Shown: positions 18,711-28,650, counted from the first letter of the stretch. The stretch: 64,000 nt of DNA from UBA8514 sp034933685 (GCA_034933685.1 JAYFNB010000012.1:62001-126000); one strand, 5' to 3'. Notes: generated by a model not told the origin, from the letters alone. Program-made: numbers and translations.

Positions 18711-19807
18711 TGGACATCACCTCCGTTTTTACCGCGGAAAACTAAACGATAATTTATAAAGAACTCGCATCCAAGCATAAAAAACAGTATTATACCTGTA
18801 AGTACCTCTGATGCAGATGCTGGAATTTTAAAATCAGTTTGAATTGTGTTTGAGCCTTTTTTTAAAATAGCTAGAATAAAAGCTATAACAACCATAACAA
18901 ATGGATTAAGTTTTGCCAGCCATGCAACTGTTATTGCCGTAAAACCTACGCCTCCTGCTGTTGATTCCGTAAGTGTGTAGTCTGAACCACTTACAAGCAT
19001 AAAACCCACAAAGCCTGCAATTGCACCTGATATAAACATAGTTCTAATTATAATTTTAGACACGTTCATTCCAGCATACTTTGCAGTACGCTCACTTTCG
19101 CCAACAACAGAAATTTCATATCCATGTTTAGAATAACGAAGATAAATAAACATGGCAATTACCATAATTATTACAAAAATCCAACCTATATGCACACCAA
19201 AAACTTTTGGCAGTTTTGCAGCTTTTTCAAACATTGCAATTTTAGGGAAACTGCTTGTAGGCGCTTTCCAAGGTCCATTTTGAAGGTACTTTTCAACGCC
19301 AAGTATTATATAATTAAGCATAAGTGTAAAAAGCGTCTCATTTGTTCCCCACTTTGCTTTAAACACAGCAGGTATCAATCCCCATAAACCACCAATAACA
19401 ATCGAAGCAATTCCCATAGAGATAAGTAAAGCAACTTTAGGCATTGAATCATAATGAAACAGTGCAAAATAAGAAGCTCCAATAGCTCCGGCCATGATTT
19501 GACCCTCTGCCCCAATATTCCAAAATTTCATTTTAAACGCTGGTGCAATTGCAATTGCCGCGCCAAGAAGAGGAATTGCAATCTTTATTGTTTCTGCACG
19601 TGCAGTTTTTGTGGCAAAAGAACCAGTCAGCATGTCTGCATACACTGCAATTGGATTATGCCCCAGCATACTCACAAGAACTGCGCCAGATAGCAACGCC
19701 AGAAGAACTGCTGCAACGCGTATAGTCAATGCCCTTGAGCTGGTCATATCGGTGCGCTTAGCTATACGCACGAAGGGTTCATTTTTTTCTAATATAGTAT
19801 TACTCAT
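18707..19807 (-). CDS. nucleoside-type ABC transporter permease, first subunit
   Basis: 366 residues from the ATG at 19807, chosen for the GAGGAGGGAG ribosome site just upstream; an in-frame ATG six codons earlier lacks one. BPD_transp_2 family, with many membrane spans; FWNIGAEGQIMAGAIGA and TAKYAGMNVSKIIIRTMFIS are typical of the NupP/YufP partner. It overlaps the ATPase gene by eight bases and the next permease by four, giving tight translational coupling across the operon. Confidence 0.9.
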   Translation of the reverse strand: MSNTILEKNEPFVRIAKRTDMTSSRALTIRVAAVLLALLSGAVLVSMLGHNPIAVYADMLTGSFATKTARAETIKIAIPLLGAAIAIAPAFKMKFWNIGAEGQIMAGAIGASYFALFHYDSMPKVALLISMGIASIVIGGLWGLIPAVFKAKWGTNETLFTLMLNYIILGVEKYLQNGPWKAPTSSFPKIAMFEKAAKLPKVFGVHIGWIFVIIMVIAMFIYLRYSKHGYEISVVGESERTAKYAGMNVSKIIIRTMFISGAIAGFVGFMLVSGSDYTLTESTAGGVGFTAITVAWLAKLNPFVMVVIAFILAILKKGSNTIQTDFKIPASASEVLTGIILFFMLGCEFFINYRLVFRGKNGGDVQ

Positions 19808-21338
19808 TTTCTGCTCCCTCCTCATGCGTAATCTGGGTCATCATAAGTCCAATCTGTTCCTTCGTAGCTGTTCGTCCGTCAACAATACCGCTAACTTTGC
19901 CACCGCAAAGTACTAATATTCGGTCGCACAATTCTAACAATACGTCCAAGTCCTCACCTATATACATAACGGCAACACCTTTTGACTTTTGTTCATTCAA
20001 AAGGTTGTAAATTGTATAAGAGGAATTTATATCCAAACCTCGTACAGGATAAGCCGCCATTATTACTGTAGGAGAAGATGCAATTTCTCGACCAAGTAAC
20101 ACCTTCTGAACATTGCCGCCAGATAGTTGGCGAACAGGGGTATTAATGCCAGGTGTAACCACCTTTAGCTTATTTCGAACATCTTCGGCCAATTTCTTTG
20201 GTAACCTTCGGTCAGCAAAAGCTGAATTGCCTTTTCGGTAACTTCTAAGCATCATGTTGTCAACCATGCCCATATCGGCTACAAGGCCCATACCAAGTCG
20301 ATCCTCTGGTACAAAAGCAAGTGAAATTCCCATTTGCCTTATATCCATTGGATTTTTGCCCACCAAATTGTCCACGCTTTCACCGTTGTGATAAAGTATT
20401 GAGCCTGATTTTAAATGCTGAAGACCTGCAATGGCTTCACAAAGTTCCTTCTGCCCACTGCCTGCAATTCCTGCAACGCCAAGTATTTCTCCTCCGAAGG
20501 CTGTAAATGAAACTTTTTCCAGAACATTAACACCCTCATCGCTTACACAGGAAATTTCTTTTACTTCAAGGCGCTTTGTTAAGTTTTCCCTTTTGGGTCT
20601 GTCTATATTGAGAGAAACAGCATGTCCCACCATCATATCAGTAAGCTGTTGAGGGTTAGTTTCACAAGTGTTTACTGTGTCTATATATTCGCCTTTACGC
20701 AAAACTGCAACTTTATCCGAAATTGCCATAACCTCATTAAGTTTGTGAGTTATAATAATAATTGCTTTACCATCATTTTTCATATTACGTAAAACTTCAA
20801 ATAACTTGTTAGTTTCCTGTGGTGTAAGAACTGCTGTAGGTTCATCAAGAATCAATATATTCGCCCCACGATAAAGAACCTTTATAATTTCTGCTGTTTG
20901 CTTTTCAGACACCGACATATCGTATATCTTGCGATTTGGGTCAAGTACAAACCCATATTTTTTGCTAATCGCACTAACTTCTTCAGCAATAGCCTTGCGG
21001 CTAAGCTTACCCTTACCAGAAAGGCCAAGCACAATGTTTTCTGCCGCTGTGAATACGTCAACCAACTTAAAATGCTGATGAACCATTCCAATTCCAAGGT
21101 CAAAAGCATCTTTTGGTGAACGAATTGTAACTTCTCTACCCTCTACAGTTATTGTACCGCTATCAGGGAAATAAATTCCAGAAAGCATATTCATTAGTGT
21201 TGTTTTCCCACTACCGTTTTCTCCCAAAAGAGCCAATATTTCTCCTCTTTGTACAGTTAGGCTAACATTATTGTTGGCAATTACACTGCCAAAGCTTTTT
21301 GTTATACTTTTTAGTTCTATGGCGCTTGCGTTGCTCAT
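19800..21338 (-). CDS. nucleoside-type ABC transporter ATP-binding protein, two domains
   Basis: 512 residues from the ATG at 21338, supported by GAGGAG 7 bases upstream and a product starting MSNASAIELK. Two ABC domains in one chain, as in rbsA/NupO types. Domain 1 has Walker A GENGSGKTTL and Walker B ILILDEPTAVL. Domain 2 has a degenerate Walker A (GIAGSGQKEL), signature LSGGNVQK, and an altered Walker B region (AAYPVRGLD where ANPTRGLD is common). One competent and one degenerate nucleotide site is the norm here. It would power import of a nucleoside. Confidence 0.92.
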   Translation of the reverse strand: MSNASAIELKSITKSFGSVIANNNVSLTVQRGEILALLGENGSGKTTLMNMLSGIYFPDSGTITVEGREVTIRSPKDAFDLGIGMVHQHFKLVDVFTAAENIVLGLSGKGKLSRKAIAEEVSAISKKYGFVLDPNRKIYDMSVSEKQTAEIIKVLYRGANILILDEPTAVLTPQETNKLFEVLRNMKNDGKAIIIITHKLNEVMAISDKVAVLRKGEYIDTVNTCETNPQQLTDMMVGHAVSLNIDRPKRENLTKRLEVKEISCVSDEGVNVLEKVSFTAFGGEILGVAGIAGSGQKELCEAIAGLQHLKSGSILYHNGESVDNLVGKNPMDIRQMGISLAFVPEDRLGMGLVADMGMVDNMMLRSYRKGNSAFADRRLPKKLAEDVRNKLKVVTPGINTPVRQLSGGNVQKVLLGREIASSPTVIMAAYPVRGLDINSSYTIYNLLNEQKSKGVAVMYIGEDLDVLLELCDRILVLCGGKVSGIVDGRTATKEQIGLMMTQITHEEGAENE

Positions 21339-21429
21339 GCACTCACTCCTCATATTTTTAAAACAATTAATGGCTGTCTCCATCTTTGATAGGGATACCC
21401 ATTAACCGTTTTTAAATTTTAATAAATAT

Positions 21430-21471
21430 AACTCCAAAAACGGAGCCTATAATGGCCCCGTATCTGGAGTT
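21430..21471 (-). promoter_or_regulatory. hairpin between binding-protein and ATPase genes
   Basis: AACTCCA (21430-21436) pairs with TGGAGTT (21465-21471), with inner ACGG/CCGT and GCC/GGC pairs. It lacks a long T run, so it is more likely a partial terminator or mRNA-stabilising element that keeps the lipoprotein more abundant than the membrane subunits. Confidence 0.6.
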
Positions 21472-21490
21472 TAAAAACTAAGTGTTAAAA

Positions 21491-22663
21491 TTAGCCAAGG
21501 ATATTGATGCCTTTAAGAATGAAAGACCATGAAGGAGCACTCTTTTCACTGCTTTCAGCGTAGTGGTCTCCAGCTGCAACTACTTCCTTGCCATCAACAT
21601 CAGTAAGTGGACCTTCAAAAACATTTAAAGTTCCATCTTCAATAGCTTTTGCTGCTTTGTCAATTGCCTCTTGTGTGCCTTCAGCAGCAATTTCAGTATT
21701 CAGTGGAGAAAGGTAAACTGCACCATCTGCATATCCCTTGCACCAATCAACATCAATGTTTTTGCCCTCAATTACACTTTGTACAGCATATGTTACATAA
21801 ATACTCCAATCAGAACGAGCTGAAATTAATGAGGCTTTAGGCGCAGCTTCAATCATATCAGCATTGTAGCCAACCTGCCAAACGCCATTTGCTTCAGCAG
21901 TTGTAGCCGGTGCTGTAGAATCGGAGTGCTGGCTTATAACATCACAGCCGCCATCAATAAGAGCCTGTGCAACCTTAGCCTCAGTTGTCGGGTCATTCCA
22001 ACTGTTTGTGTACATAACGTCCATTGTTACATCTGGGTTAACAGATTTTGCGCCAAGATAGAATGCTGAATAGCCTGAAATAACCTCAGCGTATGGATAT
22101 GCAGCAACGTAGCCAAGTTTATTTGTTTCTGTTTTAAGACCTGCAGCAATACCTGCAAGATAACGTGCTTCATAAATTGCTGTAAAATAGTTATGAACAT
22201 TTTCTAAGCCTGAGTCTGCAGCTTTATAGCCTGTAGCATGGCAGAACTGAACGTCAGGATATTCTTCTGCAACGGCAAGCATATAGTCCTCAAAACCAAA
22301 GCTTGTACAGAAAATAATGTTACAGCCAGCCTCTACAAGTTCACGAATGGCAGTGTCACACTCTGAACTTTCAGTTACATTATACTTATTAATAATTTGT
22401 TCATCTTTGAGTCCAAGATTTTCCTGCATCTTTTTTGTACCCAAATCGTGGTTATAGGTATAGCCCATATCAGATGGGTCAGAGATGTGCACAAACCCAA
22501 CTTTAATGTTTTCTGCAGTTATTCCTGTTTCTTCCTTTGAAGCTTCTGCTGATGCTGCTGGTTCTGTTGCTGCTGCTGGCTTAGCACTGTTTGTGCCGCC
22601 GCAGGCAGCAAGTCCAAAGACCATAGCGCCTGTAAGAAGCAAAGCAAATAATTTCTTTTTCAT
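21491..22663 (-). CDS. BMP-family substrate-binding lipoprotein
   Basis: 390 residues with a lipoprotein signal peptide and lipobox (MVFGLAACGG; lipid-bearing Cys about residue 22), then an Ala/Glu-rich linker and a BMP/Med/PnrA fold. Family features include VGFVHISDPSDMGYTYNHD and a DYMLAVAEEYPDVQF region. PnrA-like members bind purine nucleosides. It is the first gene of a four-gene operon with ATPase and two permeases. A GGAGGAAAAAAC ribosome site precedes the ATG. I see no purine riboswitch in the short upstream gap. Confidence 0.92.
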   Translation of the reverse strand: MKKKLFALLLTGAMVFGLAACGGTNSAKPAAATEPAASAEASKEETGITAENIKVGFVHISDPSDMGYTYNHDLGTKKMQENLGLKDEQIINKYNVTESSECDTAIRELVEAGCNIIFCTSFGFEDYMLAVAEEYPDVQFCHATGYKAADSGLENVHNYFTAIYEARYLAGIAAGLKTETNKLGYVAAYPYAEVISGYSAFYLGAKSVNPDVTMDVMYTNSWNDPTTEAKVAQALIDGGCDVISQHSDSTAPATTAEANGVWQVGYNADMIEAAPKASLISARSDWSIYVTYAVQSVIEGKNIDVDWCKGYADGAVYLSPLNTEIAAEGTQEAIDKAAKAIEDGTLNVFEGPLTDVDGKEVVAAGDHYAESSEKSAPSWSFILKGINILG

Positions 22664-22770
22664 GTTTTTTCCTCCTAAAATTTTTGATATTTATTTATGT
22701 CGTTGCTAATGCAACAAATTGATGCCTTTTTAAACTTTCCAACTAACCATGTACTTCGCAACACATTGTA

Positions 22771-23970
22771 TCAAAAAAATCTTAACTCGTCATCCATTTT
22801 TTTCATAAATTTTGTTTTTTCTTCAAAAGTTCCAACATCGTTAGTTTCTTTGTTTTTCCTTTTTTTCTCATACATTAATATATCAATATGTTTTTGGAAT
22901 TCTTCAACATTCATGTGTGCATTATAATCATATACGGCATAACCCATACTAAAACCAAGCTTATATTGATTATTACTGTGTTGGTTATGAATTTTCAAAC
23001 TGTGGTTTATTCTAAAAATTGTAGCTTCCAAATCGCTTATATCCTCCATTTCCAAAACAATGCAGAATTCATCGCCCCCAAATCTTGCCAGAAAATCTGT
23101 CTTTCTAATACAGCTTTTAATTAACTTTACAGAAGTTTCAAGTGCATTGTCTCCAGCAATATGACCAAAAGTGTCATTAATAAATTTAAAATTATCCATA
23201 TCTATAAGAATTGCTGCAAAAGTCTTGTTTTCGCTGCAACAGCTTATTTTTTCTTTCATATAAATATCAAGTTTTTTTCGGTTGTAAGCTCCAGTTAAAT
23301 AATCAATATTCATGCTATGGTTCTGAATATTAATAAACACAACAAGTAAAGATATGGAAACACTACTTAAATTAACAGCTAGTCCGTAAAAAAGCATTTG
23401 CAAAATTACACATATAGACGGAGGAATAGGGAAAAATATAAGGGAAAAATATTTTTTCTTTTCAATGCTATTACGGTTTTCTACGACAATAATTAATGCA
23501 ACAGCCATTAATACAACCATTAATAATATAGATACCCAATAGAGTTCGCCTCTGTGATAAATATTTTCTGAGTCGATATAATAATACCATTTTAAAGATT
23601 GTGACAGTATAACTAATAAAAAATTTATTACATTAACTGAAATTATAAGGTATATTATTTTGCTTCTTATTTCAATCTTGTGAAATATCTGATAATAAAC
23701 ATACATAACCCACAATGATGGTATAACTGGTCCAAAGAAAAATATTGTAAAGTTACCCAAGAAATTTATATAGTAATAAATTCTATTTGCGTTACCATCA
23801 AATCGACCAAATATATCGAAAATAAGCATTATAACAGTAGCTTGTACTAAAGCTAGAAAAATTTTATATTCAGTTAATTCTTTTTCCGGTTGCTTAAATG
23901 CATAAATATAGATACAAATTAATATAACAATAGAATATATGTTTATGCTTATGTAATTTAAGAAATTCAA
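22771..23970 (-). CDS. 7TM-like membrane GGDEF diguanylate cyclase
   Basis: About 399 residues. Six or seven hydrophobic spans occupy residues 10-215, followed by a GGDEF domain. The motif RFGGDEF is intact near residue 300 and carries an RxxD inhibitory site (RKTD) five residues upstream, so an active, product-inhibited cyclase is expected. No ATG fits. I prefer the TTG at 23970, nine bases after AAGGAG, over the TTG at 23979 that abuts it. It ends about 107 bases before the BMP lipoprotein gene in the same orientation. The input signal is unknown. Confidence 0.85.
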   Translation of the reverse strand: MNFLNYISINIYSIVILICIYIYAFKQPEKELTEYKIFLALVQATVIMLIFDIFGRFDGNANRIYYYINFLGNFTIFFFGPVIPSLWVMYVYYQIFHKIEIRSKIIYLIISVNVINFLLVILSQSLKWYYYIDSENIYHRGELYWVSILLMVVLMAVALIIVVENRNSIEKKKYFSLIFFPIPPSICVILQMLFYGLAVNLSSVSISLLVVFINIQNHSMNIDYLTGAYNRKKLDIYMKEKISCCSENKTFAAILIDMDNFKFINDTFGHIAGDNALETSVKLIKSCIRKTDFLARFGGDEFCIVLEMEDISDLEATIFRINHSLKIHNQHSNNQYKLGFSMGYAVYDYNAHMNVEEFQKHIDILMYEKKRKNKETNDVGTFEEKTKFMKKMDDELRFF

Positions 23971-24268
23971 GTTTCCCAACTCCTTACCAGCATACCTTCA
24001 TCTGCATTCATAAAATTTTCCTAAACAAAATATTAAAATACTAACACTAAGTTACTTTTGGCAATAAGTCAAAGTATTATAATCAATTTTATTATAATAT
24101 ACTTTTAATTTTATTACAATTTATATTGTCCTAATTCCCCTACCTATAAATTCATAAACACAATTTTTCAATATGCTGAATAAAGATCTTGGTCATTTCC
24201 AAAGCTTTTAGGTTGGCCTTTTATTATAATTTTCACTCAAGAAATCTAAAAATATTATATATTCCAGC

Positions 24269-24303
24269 AAAAAAGCAGATATTTTATTGGGAAAATATCT
24301 GCC
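24269..24303 (-). terminator. terminator of the amine-oxidation operon
   Basis: A perfect 11-bp stem (24275-24285 with 24292-24302), a 6-nt loop and a T6 run on the minus strand, about 50 bases beyond the last operon gene. The remaining 23980-24268 is AT-rich with no gene seen; it should hold the GGDEF gene's promoter. Confidence 0.9.
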
Positions 24304-24351
24304 TTTTCTATATTTTTTTAATTTATTTCCATAAAAGTTTTTATGTAATTT

Positions 24352-25401
24352 TTAGATTTTATTTGACAATTCTGCCGTTTTTTTGTCTTCAATTATCTTT
24401 CCGTAAATACAACTCCATTCACGTGGCTGAATAACAGGTGGCGTCCAAGTTCCTACTACAATTCCATCGTAAGGGGCTATGCACTCTTCAATACGGTTAC
24501 CTAAAACATCATCCACATATCCGAGCAAATCTCCTTCCTTCGCTCTCTCTCCTATATACTTTACGGGATGATATACACCGCCATTTGTAACGTGAAGGTA
24601 GTTCACATCGCAGTCAATAGTATCGCCCCTGAAGGCAGGAACATCTCCATCTGTCATCTTAAGATAATTCATTAGGTTTATTATGCCATCATAGCACATA
24701 TCGTAAATTTTATTCCTGTCTTTTCCAAACATGACATTTCCACCCATTTCAAGGCATATATACGCAATCTTATTTACTTCAGAAAGTCCTCTCATAGTTG
24801 CTTTGCTTCCTTCTTTGCTTGCTCCCGGATTATTTCTCCATAAAAAAGGTGTCATAAAACAACGCGCCATGTCATATGTTAAAGAACCGAATACATTATC
24901 AAGTTCTGTGTTTGTATAGCAAGCTATAGGCTCAAGATAAAGAGTGTTTCCACCACTGTGAAAGGTTACCCAATAGTCAGCGTATTCAACAAAAAACTTC
25001 ACGTATTTAGCAATGATGGTAGTACTTATTTTCCCACTAACATCATCACCTGGGAAAACTCTATTCATGTCGGCAGCGGTATAATCTATAGAACTAGCAA
25101 CACGCTTTCCTATATTAAATCCTTCAAGATTCAAATGAGGAACGCCAAGATACACTCCCTTGAGTTTTTGCGGATCAATTTCATTAAAAACGTGTGCAAT
25201 AGCTTCTGCACCCTCAACTTCATCCCCATGAATGCCTCCATCCATAAGCAATGTTGGCCCTTCCTGTGCACCAACAATTATTGTATATGGAATCTTCATC
25301 ATAGAACCATCTGGTTTCATTCCTATTTCCATAAACCCGCTTTTTTTAGTACCTCTATGTTTAATAATTTCCTGATAATCAAATGTTTTTAGTTCTACCA
25401 T
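24352..25401 (-). CDS. succinylglutamate desuccinylase/aspartoacylase family protein
   Basis: 349 residues of the AstE/AspA zinc hydrolase family (M14-like). The zinc motif is seen in GGIHGDEVEGAEAI (His and Glu), with the third ligand in WVTFHSGGNTLYLEP. A C-terminal barrel-like segment includes APYDGIVVGTW. Members remove acyl groups from N-acyl amino acids or amines. It is the last gene of an eight-gene operon with an amine/imino-acid dehydrogenase, so it may release a free amine from an N-acyl substrate; this is inference. AAGGAGGAAAG precedes the ATG. Confidence 0.87.
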   Translation of the reverse strand: MVELKTFDYQEIIKHRGTKKSGFMEIGMKPDGSMMKIPYTIIVGAQEGPTLLMDGGIHGDEVEGAEAIAHVFNEIDPQKLKGVYLGVPHLNLEGFNIGKRVASSIDYTAADMNRVFPGDDVSGKISTTIIAKYVKFFVEYADYWVTFHSGGNTLYLEPIACYTNTELDNVFGSLTYDMARCFMTPFLWRNNPGASKEGSKATMRGLSEVNKIAYICLEMGGNVMFGKDRNKIYDMCYDGIINLMNYLKMTDGDVPAFRGDTIDCDVNYLHVTNGGVYHPVKYIGERAKEGDLLGYVDDVLGNRIEECIAPYDGIVVGTWTPPVIQPREWSCIYGKIIEDKKTAELSNKI

Positions 25402-25492
25402 AACTTTCCTCCTTAAAAAATATAATAAATCTTCGACAATATACTCTATTGCAATTTATTTCTTACAATTGCTTTAAAAATTGCTATTGAAC

Positions 25493-26614
25493 TTAGTATC
25501 TAATTTTATATATCTGTTCAATTTCATCTTGTGTAAGTTGAATATAGCTATTTACCAACAACCTTTGCTGATTTTTTACTACACTTTCAGCAAATTTTTT
25601 ACAATTTTCTTCTTTCATTGAATATAATTTCTTTAAATTGCCACTTGGAAAGATTTTAAAAAGAAGATTTTCAAGACAATCCAGGGCTTCATAGCCACCT
25701 TTATTAAGTGTATTTGATATAATTTCTACAAATTTTCTAATGTCGCCATCTGGTTTGCCTTTCATATAAAATTTAAAGCATTCAATAAAGAACTGATAAT
25801 TAGCTTCTCCATGAGGAACATGATATACTGAACCTAAAGGGTATGCCATTGCATGAACAACTGCAGTGCCTGCAATCCCAAATGCGATTCCAGCATATGT
25901 ACTTGCAAAAAGCAATTCTCCAATATGTGCCTTTGCGACATTCGAACCGCATGCAAAAATTTTTTTATACACCTCAAGAATAGTAATAATCGCCTCTCTT
26001 GAGTAAATGCGGCTCAAAGGTGTAGCCTTTGGAGATAAAAATGATTCACTGGCGTGTACAAGTGCATCTATGGAGCTATTCATAATAACTTCAAAAGGCA
26101 GCTCTTCAAGCAATTCTGGTATTAGAACCGCATAATCTGCAAAAATCGAATCATCTGCAAGACCGAGTTTTGTGTTTAAAGACTCTATTGTAGCTATTGA
26201 TATATTTGTTACCTCACTGCCAGTTCCACAGGTAGTAGGTATAATTACAAGTTCTTTATCTTTTACAGCAGGTATTTTTTTGAAAAATAACTGCTCCGCC
26301 GAAGTAACATCTTTAAGGGCAAGTAATTTACCTATATCAACTATAGAACCTCCGCCTACAGCAATAACTCTATCAAACTTATCTCTTAATTTGTTTATCT
26401 CAGAAACTATGCTGTCAATTGTCTTATCCGTGGGTTCGCCTTTTCCAAAATCATCATTGTAGATAAAAATCGGCTCATTCTGTGTGGGCTTAAAATACTT
26501 TTTAAAAGCCTTTCTTGTAAAGACTAGATCCCTATTTCCAACTTTAAATTCTTCTGCAAAATCACTAAATCTTTCAAAATAATGAATTTCGGTTTTTAGA
26601 TTAAGCTGTTTCAT
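25493..26614 (-). CDS. iron-containing alcohol dehydrogenase, 4-hydroxybutyrate-dehydrogenase-like
   Basis: 373 residues of the group III iron alcohol dehydrogenase family. The NAD-binding VIAVGGGSIVDIGK lies near residue 95 and PTTCGTGSEVTN near residue 150. Metal ligands lie in SSIDALVHASESF and in HAMAYPLGSVYHVPHGEAN. Overall it most resembles 4-hydroxybutyrate dehydrogenases, which reduce succinate semialdehyde with NADH. In this operon it could dispose of an aldehyde or semialdehyde formed after amine oxidation. A GGAGGAA site lies just before the ATG. Confidence 0.87.
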   Translation of the reverse strand: MKQLNLKTEIHYFERFSDFAEEFKVGNRDLVFTRKAFKKYFKPTQNEPIFIYNDDFGKGEPTDKTIDSIVSEINKLRDKFDRVIAVGGGSIVDIGKLLALKDVTSAEQLFFKKIPAVKDKELVIIPTTCGTGSEVTNISIATIESLNTKLGLADDSIFADYAVLIPELLEELPFEVIMNSSIDALVHASESFLSPKATPLSRIYSREAIITILEVYKKIFACGSNVAKAHIGELLFASTYAGIAFGIAGTAVVHAMAYPLGSVYHVPHGEANYQFFIECFKFYMKGKPDGDIRKFVEIISNTLNKGGYEALDCLENLLFKIFPSGNLKKLYSMKEENCKKFAESVVKNQQRLLVNSYIQLTQDEIEQIYKIRY

Positions 26615-26695
26615 AAAATTCCTCCAGTATGCAAAAACAGTTAATATAAAATGTGGTGAGCATTTTAGCCTCTTTCACATATGGTAATGCATACC

Positions 26696-27058
26696 TTAAT
26701 GTAAAGCGGCAATTATAGTAACTTCAACCGGCCACTTATCACTGTATCCAACACATGTCATAGCTGTTCTAGACGGCTCACAACCCAATGGTATCCATTT
26801 TTTCCATGCCTCATCAAACTCTGGTTTTTTGGAATAATCAGCAAAATAAAGTGTAGCTGAAAGAATTCTTGTTTTATCAGTTCCTGCCATCTCAAGATAG
26901 TGGTCAATTCTTCTAAAAACATTTTCTGCATGTTCTGTCATTGTTCTACAATTTTCCGGCACATCTGTGGCAAGGCCTGTAAGATAAACAACTCCGTTAT
27001 GTATAACAACCCTTGAAAGACATCCGTTTGATTCCATCCGTTTAATTTCACCGCTCAT
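26696..27058 (-). CDS. RidA-family enamine/imine deaminase
   Basis: 120 residues of the RidA/YjgF/UK114 family. The substrate-contacting arginine is in SRTAMTCVG near residue 95, and VYLTGLATDVPENC and the final VEVTIIAALH match the family. RidA proteins hydrolyse reactive imines and enamines to keto compounds plus ammonia. Its position in the same operon as a flavin amine dehydrogenase strongly suggests it acts on that enzyme's imine product. AAGGAGGAAAAAA precedes the ATG. Confidence 0.9.
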   Translation of the reverse strand: MSGEIKRMESNGCLSRVVIHNGVVYLTGLATDVPENCRTMTEHAENVFRRIDHYLEMAGTDKTRILSATLYFADYSKKPEFDEAWKKWIPLGCEPSRTAMTCVGYSDKWPVEVTIIAALH

Positions 27059-27182
27059 TTTTTTCCTCCTTATTATTGCCTACAAATTCTGCACTTTAAT
27101 TTAACCCTTAATATATGACGAGTGTTAATATATAATTAACTGACTTTTTGTTTTCTAATAGAAACATCCAATTTTATATTGT

Positions 27183-28328
27183 TTAATAGTACTGAGGCTG
27201 TTTTTTTGCCATATCAAACCTTTCATAAGCTAGCTTCGAAATATCAACCGTGGGGCTATCGTCATTTGCAAGCTCTGCCAGTGTAAATCCAACGGCAGGC
27301 CCTGGACAGAATCCATGCCCAGTGCTTCCTATGTCAATAACTAAATCTGGTACTTCCTCCAAATTCCCAAGAATAGGCACTCCATCATGTGACATATCTA
27401 TCCAGCCGGCCCATGAACGTATAATTTTGGCCTCTTTTAGTTTAGGTATGTCAATACCTATATGAGAACATATAACTGACGGGTTATAAGACGTAGAAGG
27501 AATTCCTTCAAGTTCAGCCATACAATTTTCTCTTCCTGAATTGTCCCCAAAAACAAATGAGCCATGTTCTGTCTGATGACCATAAAAGCCGCTCATTCCT
27601 CCAATCATATGTTCAAACATAAACGGAATTGGCTCTGTAACAATAACTTCAACTAGTCTTTTGAACAAAGGCAGGTCAAGGCCAACAGTGTTTAAAAGCT
27701 TTCTTCCACCATAACCTGCGGATATAATTATTTTACCACCTTCATACAAATTTCCTTTCTCTGTTACAACTTGCCTTGCACGCCCATTGCAAAGATTTAT
27801 TTTAACTGCTTTTTCACCTGTAGTAAATTGTACACCAAGTTCTCTTGCCCTCTTATAAAAGCCTAAAGTAGCGGTTAATGGATTGGCTGTTCCATCTGTA
27901 GGTGTCCATCCTGCAACAGTTACATGTTCAGAAACATATTTGCATTTTCTTTTCACCTCATCGCCTTCAAGTAATTCCATCTTAATACCCATTTTAGCGG
28001 CATCAATAATTCGTTTTTCAATTCCTTTTTTATGTTCTTCATTATATCCACATACAAGATAGCCTTTTTGATGATATTCAGGATCAACTCCAAGTTCATC
28101 CTTAAGAAATGGCCATATATTTTGTGTAGCAAATATGGCTAGTGGCATTTCTCTAATATCACGCCCTGAAACACGAGCACCTCCTCCATTTCTGGATGAA
28201 CCACCATGACCAATCATTTCCTCTTCAAGTACGATTACTTTAAGGCCTTTTTTTGCACAATAGTATGCTGCTGAATTTCCAGCAATTCCAGCCCCAACTA
28301 TTACAACATCTGCAATATTTCTACTCAT
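27183..28328 (-). CDS. FAD-dependent amine/imino-acid dehydrogenase catalytic subunit (DAO fold)
   Basis: 381 residues from the ATG at 28328, which follows GAGGTGG and overlaps the upstream gene by eight bases; the frame opens 12 codons earlier. DAO-family oxidoreductase: FAD-binding VVIVGAGIAGNSAAYYCAKK at the N-terminus, GGSSRNGGGARVSGR, and IDIGSTGHGFCPGPAVG near the C-terminus. It matches the HcnC / proline-dehydrogenase beta / sarcosine-oxidase beta type. In such complexes this subunit oxidises a secondary or primary amine and passes electrons to the Fe-S subunits encoded upstream. Confidence 0.88.
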   Translation of the reverse strand: MSRNIADVVIVGAGIAGNSAAYYCAKKGLKVIVLEEEMIGHGGSSRNGGGARVSGRDIREMPLAIFATQNIWPFLKDELGVDPEYHQKGYLVCGYNEEHKKGIEKRIIDAAKMGIKMELLEGDEVKRKCKYVSEHVTVAGWTPTDGTANPLTATLGFYKRARELGVQFTTGEKAVKINLCNGRARQVVTEKGNLYEGGKIIISAGYGGRKLLNTVGLDLPLFKRLVEVIVTEPIPFMFEHMIGGMSGFYGHQTEHGSFVFGDNSGRENCMAELEGIPSTSYNPSVICSHIGIDIPKLKEAKIIRSWAGWIDMSHDGVPILGNLEEVPDLVIDIGSTGHGFCPGPAVGFTLAELANDDSPTVDISKLAYERFDMAKKQPQYY

Positions 28329-28650
28329 GTGATTCCACCTCATTTCCAAGAATCCCCATCTCAACAGGTCTCATTGGAGGTCTTACAGTTATTTCATCCA
28401 TTTCAGCCAAAGAGATATGAAGTTCTTTTGCTATAACATTCTTGACCTGCTTTGAGCAAGTCTGACCTTGACAAAGCCCCATACCGGGTCTAATAAACCT
28501 TTTTACTTCTGTCATTGTCCACATACCTGAATGTACAGCTTTTCTTATTTCACCCTTTGTTATTTCCTCGCATCGGCAGATAATAAGGTCATCATCCGGC
28601 TGTGAAATAAATTTACCTATATCTGCTGATCGGTCAAGATACTTACTCAT
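28321..28650 (-). CDS. BFD-like [2Fe-2S] subunit
   Basis: 109 residues. Two cysteines in IICRCEEITKGE (about 25 and 27) and two in GMGLCQGQTCSKQ (about 59 and 64) form a BFD-like [2Fe-2S] site. In many related dehydrogenases this domain is fused to the C-terminus of the alpha subunit; here it is a separate chain, as in the delta subunit of archaeal proline dehydrogenase complexes. Its ATG shares a base with the upstream stop (TAATG), and its end overlaps the DAO gene by eight bases. Confidence 0.87.
   Translation of the reverse strand: MSKYLDRSADIGKFISQPDDDLIICRCEEITKGEIRKAVHSGMWTMTEVKRFIRPGMGLCQGQTCSKQVKNVIAKELHISLAEMDEITVRPPMRPVEMGILGNEVESHE

Noticed and set aside
22664..22770. Possible purine riboswitch before the BMP lipoprotein.
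   Set aside because: Only about 107 bases are available and the three-stem purine aptamer pattern is not seen.
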